Positions 1 to 5,450 of a stretch of 12,070 nucleotides of DNA are shown piece by piece (the first letter of the stretch is position 1; each line of letters starts with the position of its first letter). Source of the DNA: Candidatus Omnitrophota bacterium (GTDB lineage Bacteria > Omnitrophota > Gorgyraeia > Duberdicusellales > 4484-171). A model generated the notes under the pieces. That model made no database searches, had not been told where the DNA came from, and worked only from the letters and a program-made list of their open reading frames with translations. The position numbers and the translations under genes were made by a program. The stretch lies in contig JAFGHG010000106.1 of NCBI GenBank assembly GCA_016939345.1, forward strand, positions 1 through 12,070, written 5' to 3'.

Positions 1-49
1 ATAATCAAAAAATAATTAAGAAAAAGTTAAAAATTTTTTAAGAAATATA

Positions 50-78
50 TTGACAAATTCTAAAAAATATTGTATAAA
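50..78 (+). promoter_or_regulatory. sigma70-type promoter of the HspR-like gene
   Basis: A perfect -35 box TTGACA (50-55) is followed after exactly 17 bases by TATAAA (73-78, 5 of 6 to TATAAT). Transcription would start near 85, giving a leader of about 40 bases before the ATG at 127. The DNA upstream (1-49) is almost pure A/T and could act as an UP element. No CIRCE and no HspR-type HAIR repeat is visible here, so any control of this promoter is not evident from the sequence. Confidence 0.75.
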
Positions 79-113
79 ATAGTTGAATAAAAGGTTTGAT
101 AGAGTTAAAAAGT

Positions 114-120
114 TAAGAGG
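114..120 (+). promoter_or_regulatory. ribosome binding site deciding the regulator start
   Basis: TAAGAGG ends 6 bases before ATG 127, a normal spacing. The in-frame TTG at 121 directly abuts this site and has no room for initiation, so ATG 127 is chosen as the start. Confidence 0.65.
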
Positions 121-126
121 TTGTCA

Positions 127-408
127 ATGGATTGGGAAGAGATTGAAAAACAATTCGATTTTGAGATACCCGGCGACGAGCCTTTGTTTCCGATGAATAT
201 TGTTTGTGAACTGCTGCATATGCAATATCATGTTTTACATGAAATAATGAAGCAGGGCTTGCTAAGAGATAGAAAGCGTAAGAAACACAGTAAGCTTTTT
301 TCATCAAAGGAAATTAAACGCCTTAAATATATAAAATATTTGATGCATGAAAAAGGAGTAAATTTAAACGGTGTAAAGCTAATTATTAGGATGGAATCAA
401 AAGATTGA
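127..408 (+). CDS. HspR-like MerR-family transcriptional regulator
   Basis: Predicted 93-residue DNA-binding protein of the MerR/HspR family, which represses chaperone genes in several phyla. What is seen: a 17-residue acidic N-terminus, then a segment (PLFPMNIVCELL, about residues 18-29) matching the start of the HspR winged helix, a wing-like basic stretch (RDRKRKKHSKLFSS), and an ending (HEKGVNLNGVKLIIRME) very like the HspR GLNLAGVxxIL motif. There is no effector domain, as expected for HspR. The usual TLRxYExxGL recognition motif is replaced by VLHEIMKQGLL, so the DNA target may differ. Its position just ahead of hsp20-clpB supports a heat-shock role. The start at ATG 127 is set by the AAGAGG site 6 bases upstream. 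The family call is good; the regulated target is inferred. Confidence 0.75.
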   Translation: MDWEEIEKQFDFEIPGDEPLFPMNIVCELLHMQYHVLHEIMKQGLLRDRKRKKHSKLFSSKEIKRLKYIKYLMHEKGVNLNGVKLIIRMESKD

Positions 409-416
409 TTTTTTTT
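393..416 (+). terminator. weak terminator-like hairpin after the regulator
   Basis: A perfect 6-bp inverted repeat, AATCAA (395-400) and TTGATT (405-410) with a 4-base loop, can be extended by two G-U pairs and runs into eight consecutive T (409-416). The stem is AT-rich and overlaps the TGA stop of the regulator gene, so termination is probably partial. It may limit read-through into hsp20. Confidence 0.35.
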
Positions 417-425
417 GATTTGATC

Positions 426-452
426 TTAGCACTCTTGGCTTGGGAGTGCTAA
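426..452 (+). promoter_or_regulatory. CIRCE operator upstream of hsp20 (HrcA site)
   Basis: TTAGCACTC (426-434), nine bases, then GAGTGCTAA (444-452): a perfect match to the CIRCE consensus TTAGCACTC-N9-GAGTGCTAA. CIRCE is the binding site of the heat-shock repressor HrcA. It sits 24 bases before the hsp20 ATG and should be part of the leader RNA. I could not find a convincing -35/-10 pair upstream of it. Confidence 0.95.
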
Positions 453-476
453 TAACCAATAAAAGGAGGTGAACCC

Positions 477-920
477 ATGAAACTTGTCCAGTATCAAAAC
501 AACCCATTTAGTCTCTTGGACGATTTGCAAAATGAAATCAACAAGCTTTTCAGCAGCTCTGTAGACCATTATACACAGGATGAGACAACCAGTTTGTCAC
601 CACGCATAGATATTTCCGAAGACGAGAACAAGGTCTACATAGATGTTGATTTGCCGGGATTTGACCAGAAGGACATTAATGTTAAAATAAAAGGCGACAC
701 CTTGGCTATCAGCGCTAAAAAGGATACTAAAAAGGAAGAAAAGAAAAAACATTATTACCGTTGCGAGAGATTTCAGGGAAATTTTTACCGTGCATTGGCT
801 CTTCCTAAAACTGTTGATCCCAGCAAGATAGAAGCCACACACAAAAAAGGGGTACTTGCGATTTCAATACCAAAAAGGGAAGAGGAAAAAGAAAAGGAAA
901 TTTCAGTAAATGTGCAATAG
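477..920 (+). CDS. hsp20: Small heat shock protein, Hsp20/alpha-crystallin family
   Basis: ATP-independent holdase of 147 residues that binds unfolding proteins in the cytoplasm and passes them to DnaK and ClpB. Visible features are an N-terminal arm (NPFSLLDDLQNEINKLF), an alpha-crystallin domain from about residue 42 (PRIDISEDENKVYIDVDLPGF) to about 135, the family hallmark GVLAISIPK at 125-133, and a C-terminal I-x-V motif (ISV 142-144) of the kind that links oligomers. Length is typical. The ribosome site AAAGGAGGTGA (462-472) is near perfect and 7 bases from the ATG, suggesting very efficient translation. A consensus CIRCE lies directly upstream, so HrcA repression is expected. clpB follows after 53 bases and is probably cotranscribed. 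Confidence 0.96.
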   Translation: MKLVQYQNNPFSLLDDLQNEINKLFSSSVDHYTQDETTSLSPRIDISEDENKVYIDVDLPGFDQKDINVKIKGDTLAISAKKDTKKEEKKKHYYRCERFQGNFYRALALPKTVDPSKIEATHKKGVLAISIPKREEEKEKEISVNVQ

Positions 921-973
921 ATTGGTTAAAATAGCATTTCCAAGCCAAAAGCTGTTAAGAAACCGGAGATATA

Positions 974-3547
974 ATGAACCTAGATAAATTAACTTTAAAA
1001 ACACAGGCAGCAATAATGCAGGCGATGCATCTGGCCAAGAAATACCGCCACCAGAGTTATTCGCCTGAACATGTTTTGCTTGCTTTTTATGAAGAACAGG
1101 CCGGTATCGTTCCGGAAATATTTCGAAATCTTGGGATCGATGAAGAAGACCTTAAAGCTAAGCTAGAGGAGTTTGTAAAATCTTTACCAAAGGTTTCTGG
1201 AGGCAGGCAAGAGGTATATGCCTCAAACCGTTTCATCGAGCTTGTTGCTTCTGCCAGGGAGATAGCAAATAATATGGGGGATGACTACGTAAGCAGCGAA
1301 CACTTTGTTCTTGGCATGGCTAAAGAAAAGCAGGGTTTTTTATACGGGTATTTATCAAAACAAGGTGTTTTTGCCGATGACCTGATGACTGTTGTTAGGC
1401 AGTTAAGGGGAGGGCAAAGGGCAGATTCTCTGCAGTCAGAAGATGCATATCAGGCACTCGAAAAATACACCCGTAACCTTACTGATCTGGCAAAAGCTGG
1501 AAAATTAGACCCGGTTATAGCCAGGGATGAGGAAATCAGAAGGGTAATTCAGGTCTTATCAAGAAGGACCAAAAACAACCCGGTATTAATCGGCGAGCCC
1601 GGAGTCGGGAAAACCGCAATTGCTGAAGGCCTTGCTCAAAGGATAGCTTTTGGCGATGTTCCTGAAGGCCTTAAGGAAAAGAAAATACTCGCCTTAGATC
1701 TCGGCTCATTAGTTGCCGGTTCAAAATTCAGAGGAGAGTTTGAAGAAAGATTAAAAGGGGTGCTTAAAGAGATACAGGCAAAGCAGGGAGAAATAATACT
1801 TTTTATCGATGAACTGCATACTTTAGTAGGAGCCGGCCAGGCTGAAGGTGCCGTAGATGCTGCTAACATGTTAAAGCCCGCACTGGCTAAAGGCGATCTG
1901 CGCTGCATAGGAGCTACAACTTTAGATGAGTACAGAAAATATGTAGAAAAAGATGCAGCCCTCGAAAGAAGGTTTCAACAGATTATGGTCAAAGAGCCGA
2001 CACCGGAGCAGACAATCGCTATCCTTAGAGGATTAAAAGAGAAATACGAAGTTCATCATGGAGTCCGTTATAAAGATTCAGCCTTGATAGCCGCATCTAT
2101 CCTTTCTTCAAGGTATATTTCAGGAAGATTTCTTCCTGATAAAGCAATCGACTTGATAGATGAAGCGGCTTCCCGTTTGCGCATTGCAATCGATTCAAAG
2201 CCTGAAGAAATCGATAAACTGGAGAGAAGGATCCTTGAGCTGCAAATACAGAAACAAGCTATCTCTAAAGATAAAGCATCGCAGGAACAGGCCGGAAAAA
2301 TATCCAATGAGATTTCAGGCCTTAACAGTAAATTAGAATCTTTGAAAAAACACTGGATCAAAGAAAAAGACCTTATCGGTAAGATACAAAAAGAAAAAGA
2401 GAACATAGAAAAGCTGAAGAACCAAAGTCTGGAAATCGAGAAGAAGGGAGAACTGCAGGCAGTTGCCGAGATACGTTATTCAAAGATACCTGAGTCAGAA
2501 CAGTCCCTTTCAAGGCTAAACCAGGAGTTGTCGAAGCTACAGGGTAAAGAAAAGATGCTTAAGGAAGTTGTCGATGAAGAGGATATAGCTGAGATAGTCT
2601 CGCGCTGGACAGGTATACCGGTCACTAATCTTATAGAAGAAGAGGTAAAAAAGCTTTTACGCATGGAGGAGGCTCTTTCAGAAAGGGTGGTGGGCCAGGA
2701 AGAGGCAATCAGGCGCATTTCTGAATGCGTAAGAAGATCGCGTTCAGGTCTTTCTGATCCAAACCGGCCCCTTGGCTCTTTTATTTTCTTAGGTCCTACC
2801 GGAGTGGGCAAGACAGAGCTGGCTAAGAGTTTAGCCTGGTTCTTGTTTAACAGCGAGAATCATCTTATAACTATAGATATGAGTGAGTATATGGAGAAGT
2901 TTGCTGTATCCAGGCTTATCGGAGCGCCTCCTGGTTATGTCGGATACGAGCAGGGAGGCCAGTTAAGCGAAAAAATAAGAAGGCAGCCTTATTCAGTAAT
3001 ACTTTTTGATGAGATTGAAAAGGCTCATCCTGATGTTTTTAATATCCTGCTTCAGGTCCTGGATGAAGGACGCCTGACTGATTCTCAGGGCAGGATAGTA
3101 AATTTTAAGAATTGCCTGATAATAATGACTTCCAATATTGCAAGTGATCAATTTAAAGATCCTCAGCTTAAGAAGAAGGGCATTGAACAGAACATATTAA
3201 GAGAATTAAAACAGCATTTCAGGCCTGAATTCTTGAACCGGATTGATGAGGTAATAGTTTTTGAGAATCTGGAGCTGGAAGATATTAAAAAGATAGTCGG
3301 TATTCAGCTGGCTCAGCTTAAGATTAGGTTGCAAGATAAGAAAATTGATGTAAAATTAACTGCTCAAGCTCTGGATTTTATCGCCGATAAAGGTTTTAGC
3401 CCAGAATATGGGGCAAGACCCTTAAAAAGGACAATCCAGAAATTGATAATCAACCCTTTGAGCGTAAAGCTCATAGATAGGCAGATAAAGGAAGGCGAAA
3501 AAATAATAATCGATCTCGAGGGCAGAGATATAGTTTTTAAAAAATAA
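974..3547 (+). CDS. clpB: ATP-dependent disaggregase ClpB (Hsp100)
   Basis: Hexameric AAA+ unfoldase that threads proteins out of aggregates together with DnaK/DnaJ/GrpE. The 857-residue length is standard. Order of parts: Clp N-domain (about 1-145), first ATPase with Walker A GEPGVGKT (207-214), Walker B IILFIDE (274-280) and arginine fingers RR (332-333), the long charged coiled-coil middle domain (about 395-530) that distinguishes ClpB from ClpA/ClpC, and a second ATPase with Walker A GPTGVGKT (607-614), Walker B VILFDE (675-680), arginine finger FLNR (753-756) and sensor 2 GARPLKR (813-819). All key residues are present. No ClpP-binding loop is apparent. The start ATG 974 has GGAG (965-968) 5 bases upstream. 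It lies 53 bases after hsp20 with no terminator or promoter seen between, so CIRCE/HrcA control through hsp20 is likely. Confidence 0.98.
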   Translation: MNLDKLTLKTQAAIMQAMHLAKKYRHQSYSPEHVLLAFYEEQAGIVPEIFRNLGIDEEDLKAKLEEFVKSLPKVSGGRQEVYASNRFIELVASAREIANNMGDDYVSSEHFVLGMAKEKQGFLYGYLSKQGVFADDLMTVVRQLRGGQRADSLQSEDAYQALEKYTRNLTDLAKAGKLDPVIARDEEIRRVIQVLSRRTKNNPVLIGEPGVGKTAIAEGLAQRIAFGDVPEGLKEKKILALDLGSLVAGSKFRGEFEERLKGVLKEIQAKQGEIILFIDELHTLVGAGQAEGAVDAANMLKPALAKGDLRCIGATTLDEYRKYVEKDAALERRFQQIMVKEPTPEQTIAILRGLKEKYEVHHGVRYKDSALIAASILSSRYISGRFLPDKAIDLIDEAASRLRIAIDSKPEEIDKLERRILELQIQKQAISKDKASQEQAGKISNEISGLNSKLESLKKHWIKEKDLIGKIQKEKENIEKLKNQSLEIEKKGELQAVAEIRYSKIPESEQSLSRLNQELSKLQGKEKMLKEVVDEEDIAEIVSRWTGIPVTNLIEEEVKKLLRMEEALSERVVGQEEAIRRISECVRRSRSGLSDPNRPLGSFIFLGPTGVGKTELAKSLAWFLFNSENHLITIDMSEYMEKFAVSRLIGAPPGYVGYEQGGQLSEKIRRQPYSVILFDEIEKAHPDVFNILLQVLDEGRLTDSQGRIVNFKNCLIIMTSNIASDQFKDPQLKKKGIEQNILRELKQHFRPEFLNRIDEVIVFENLELEDIKKIVGIQLAQLKIRLQDKKIDVKLTAQALDFIADKGFSPEYGARPLKRTIQKLIINPLSVKLIDRQIKEGEKIIIDLEGRDIVFKK

Positions 3548-3585
3548 AGATAGAGATAAGGAGACTATACTTGTAAATCTATGTA

Positions 3586-3606
3586 GGCGCCGGGATTGTC
3601 CGGGCC
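3586..3606 (+). repeat. small GC-rich inverted repeat before hpf
   Basis: In an otherwise AT-rich 85-base gap between clpB and hpf lies a GC-rich imperfect palindrome with CCGG on both sides of a short loop and outer GGC/GCC bases. A short hairpin is possible. No T-run follows, so it is not a standard intrinsic terminator; it could be a leader structure or clpB 3' end stabiliser. Confidence 0.3.
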
Positions 3607-3632
3607 TGAATAATTAGCAGAAAGGGGCAGTA

Positions 3633-3989
3633 ATGAGAATTGATGTATCTTTTAAATATCTGGAAAAGAGCGATTTCATCACTAATGTTCTTGACAATAA
3701 CTTTAGAAAGATAGAGAGAAGGATTAAAATTTTTCACCGCGACGATCCGATCCATATATCCGTTCATCTGGAGAAAAATCCACATAAAGACCAGTTTTTC
3801 TGCCGGTCGCATTTGTATCTGCCTTCTTCAAAGGTCTTGGTTGCTGATGAGAAAGGTCAGAATGTATCCCTGGCAGTGAACAAGGCCTTTTCAGCTTTGA
3901 CCAAACAATTGGATAAAGAAAAGCATAAGTGGGAGAAACAGCGCAGAAAATCCAGAAGGTCAGCTAAACAACCTCTTGATGAATATTGA
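3633..3989 (+). CDS. hpf: Ribosome hibernation promoting factor, short HPF/RaiA type
   Basis: A 118-residue protein of the HPF/YfiA family, which binds the 30S decoding region and silences ribosomes in stress or stationary phase. The sequence shows the family pattern: an N-terminal beta strand (MRIDVSFKYLEKSDFI), a helix (VLDNNFRKIERRIKIF), strands (HISVHLEKN, FFCRSHLYLPSSKVLVADEKGQNV), then a second helix (VSLAVNKAFSALTKQLDKEKHKW). The tail is very basic (KQRRKSRRSAKQ). There is no C-terminal dimerisation domain, so this is the short form, not the long HPF that makes 100S dimers alone. AAAGGGG (3621-3627) supports ATG 3633. It sits between clpB and the hrcA operon, consistent with expression in a stress context. 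Whether it shares the clpB transcript is not clear. Confidence 0.88.
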   Translation: MRIDVSFKYLEKSDFITNVLDNNFRKIERRIKIFHRDDPIHISVHLEKNPHKDQFFCRSHLYLPSSKVLVADEKGQNVSLAVNKAFSALTKQLDKEKHKWEKQRRKSRRSAKQPLDEY

Positions 3990-4005
3990 GTAAATACAGT
4001 TTAGC

Positions 4006-4034
4006 TTGACTAATTTAAATACATATGTTAATAT
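4006..4034 (+). promoter_or_regulatory. sigma70-type promoter of the hrcA-grpE-dnaK-dnaJ operon
   Basis: TTGACT (4006-4011, 5 of 6 to consensus) and TAATAT (4029-4034, 4 of 6) are separated by 17 bases. The CIRCE begins 1 base after the -10, so the start of transcription near 4041 would fall within the operator. This is the arrangement expected for a promoter blocked by HrcA. Confidence 0.75.
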
Positions 4035-4035
4035 C

Positions 4036-4062
4036 TTGGCACTCTCAAGATAAGAGTGCTAA
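4036..4062 (+). promoter_or_regulatory. CIRCE operator of the hrcA operon
   Basis: TTGGCACTC (4036-4044), nine bases, then GAGTGCTAA (4054-4062). It differs from the consensus CIRCE by one base in the left arm (A to G at 4038). It lies directly downstream of the -10 and its last base touches the ribosome binding site of hrcA, so it should act on transcription and be part of the 5' end of the message. It implies autoregulation by HrcA. Confidence 0.93.
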
Positions 4063-4070
4063 AGGTAGGT
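4061..4070 (+). promoter_or_regulatory. ribosome binding site deciding the hrcA start
   Basis: AAAGGTAGGT ends 6 bases before ATG 4077. An in-frame GTG at 4056 lies inside the right arm of the CIRCE and upstream of this site, so it is unlikely to be used. Confidence 0.65.
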
Positions 4071-4076
4071 AAAGAT

Positions 4077-4817
4077 ATGTCTAAATATGTAGATACAAGA
4101 GAGCGGGAAGAGGAGATCCTTGATCTGGTCGTAGATAGTTACATCAACGAATCCAAACCCATAAGCTCTTCATATCTTTGCAAAAAGTACAGCCTTAAGT
4201 ATTCCCCGGCGACTGTGCGTAATGTGTTGTTGTCTTTAGAACAACAGGGTTTTTTATCTCATATTCACACCTCCAGCGGAAGAGTGCCTACAAAATCCGG
4301 ATTCAAACGCTACGTAGGGCATTTCAAGGAAGAAGATATAGTAAAGGATAATCCTTTAGGTTTTACCAGGGATGATTCTTCTAATATCACCTTTAATGAC
4401 CTGATAGAATTCTCCTTAGATGCCTTGAATAAGTTCAGCGGTTATACTTCATTAATAGCAGTATCCGGTAAAGGAGAGAAACTTTTTTATAAAGGCATGA
4501 GATTCATACTAGAGCAGCCTGAATTCGAAGATATACAGCGTTTAAGGAATATCTTCACTGCTTTGGAAGTGCGCATGGACGAGCTTCAGAACATCCTGTT
4601 TAACTCTATTGATGAGAAAGTGCAGATCCTAATCGGAGACGATATCGGTTTTACTGAGATATCCGATTGTTCACTTTTGGTCTCAGGATTAAGGGAAGAA
4701 TCTTTGGGCATTGCTTTGGCTCTTTTAGGGCCGATGAGGATGAATTATCTAAAAGCAGTATCCTGTCTTTATTCGGTTAAAAACCAGGTACAGGAGATGC
4801 TGGAATTTTTTGTTTAA
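4077..4817 (+). CDS. hrcA: Heat-inducible repressor HrcA, internally shortened
   Basis: Repressor that binds CIRCE and depends in other bacteria on GroEL for folding. The N-terminal winged helix is well kept: SPATVRNVL (43-51) and HTSSGRVPT (64-72) are hallmark HrcA motifs. The C-terminal part is also typical (LFYKGMRFILEQPEF at 136-150; GPMRMNY at 218-224). The total is 246 residues, whereas HrcA is usually about 340. The missing stretch falls between GYTSLIA (122-128) and LFYKG (136-140). In normal HrcA this holds the first part of the GAF-like domain and the inserted dimerising domain. The reading frame is intact and both ends conserved, so it looks like an evolved short form, not a pseudogene. 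Two CIRCE sites in the window argue it is functional. It heads the operon; grpE starts 14 bases after its stop. Confidence 0.9.
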   Translation: MSKYVDTREREEEILDLVVDSYINESKPISSSYLCKKYSLKYSPATVRNVLLSLEQQGFLSHIHTSSGRVPTKSGFKRYVGHFKEEDIVKDNPLGFTRDDSSNITFNDLIEFSLDALNKFSGYTSLIAVSGKGEKLFYKGMRFILEQPEFEDIQRLRNIFTALEVRMDELQNILFNSIDEKVQILIGDDIGFTEISDCSLLVSGLREESLGIALALLGPMRMNYLKAVSCLYSVKNQVQEMLEFFV

Positions 4818-4831
4818 ATAATAAAACTTCA

Positions 4832-5449
4832 ATGTTTAAAAAAGATAAAGATAAAGAGCAAGAAAAAGAAGAGGTTGCCAAGCCTGATATTGAAATAACG
4901 AAGAATTTTGAATCTCAGGAGAAAAAAACAGAAGATGATTACCGCCAGCTCTGGGATAAATATCTTAGGCTTCAAGCTGATTTTGATAATTACCGCAAGC
5001 GTTCTTTTAAAGAAAGGGCAGAATTTATCAAGTTTGCCAATGAAGGCCTGATAATGGAGCTTCTTAACATCCTCGATAATTTTGAAAGAGGGGTTAAGGC
5101 TGCAGATCAGAAGAAAGATTTTGACCTTCTGCATCAGGGAGTTGACATGATATCTAAACAACTGCATAGCCTTTTGCAGGCAAAAGGGCTAGATAGGATA
5201 AAAGCATTAGGGATGAAATTCGATCCCCACCAGCACGAGGCCCTTGAAGTTGTTGAAGATGACAATACCGATGTTGATATTGTCGAGGAAGAGATGCAGC
5301 CAGGCTATACGCTAAACGGCAGGATAATCAGGCCGGCAAAAGTAAAGGTCCGCAGGCCCAAAGAAAAGCTTACGCCAGCGGATCCGGCAGAGAACGAAGA
5401 AATACTAGAAGAAAATCAAGAGGATGAAGAGATAGATAAGGAGGGTTAA
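4832..5449 (+). CDS. grpE: GrpE nucleotide exchange factor of DnaK
   Basis: Dimeric cochaperone of 205 residues that releases ADP from DnaK. It has a highly charged disordered N-terminus (1-33), a long coiled-coil region that includes YLRLQADFDNYRKR (44-57, the GrpE hallmark), a four-helix section (LLNILDNFERGVKAA), and the C-terminal beta domain with PGYTLNGRIIRPAKVKV (157-173), followed by an acidic tail. All expected parts are present. The start ATG 4832 lies 14 bases after the hrcA stop and has no recognisable Shine-Dalgarno sequence, so translation may depend on coupling to hrcA and could be low. The stop codon is 1 base from the dnaK ATG. Confidence 0.96.
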   Translation: MFKKDKDKEQEKEEVAKPDIEITKNFESQEKKTEDDYRQLWDKYLRLQADFDNYRKRSFKERAEFIKFANEGLIMELLNILDNFERGVKAADQKKDFDLLHQGVDMISKQLHSLLQAKGLDRIKALGMKFDPHQHEALEVVEDDNTDVDIVEEEMQPGYTLNGRIIRPAKVKVRRPKEKLTPADPAENEEILEENQEDEEIDKEG

Positions 5450-5450
5450 G

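Noticed and set aside
121..126. TTG at 121 as the start of the HspR-like gene
   Set aside because: It abuts the Shine-Dalgarno sequence with no spacing; ATG 127 is 6 bases away and fits.
1636..2811. Long open frames on the - strand across clpB
   Set aside because: They lie opposite a fully conserved clpB, have no recognisable domains or ribosome sites, and are shadow frames.
3571..3586. Start-stop pairs TTG-TAA and ATG-TAG after a GGAG in the clpB-hpf gap
   Set aside because: Such short pairs occur by chance, and the ATG is too far from the GGAG.
4056..4076. GTG at 4056 as the start of hrcA
   Set aside because: It lies inside the right arm of the CIRCE and upstream of the ribosome site; ATG 4077 fits better.
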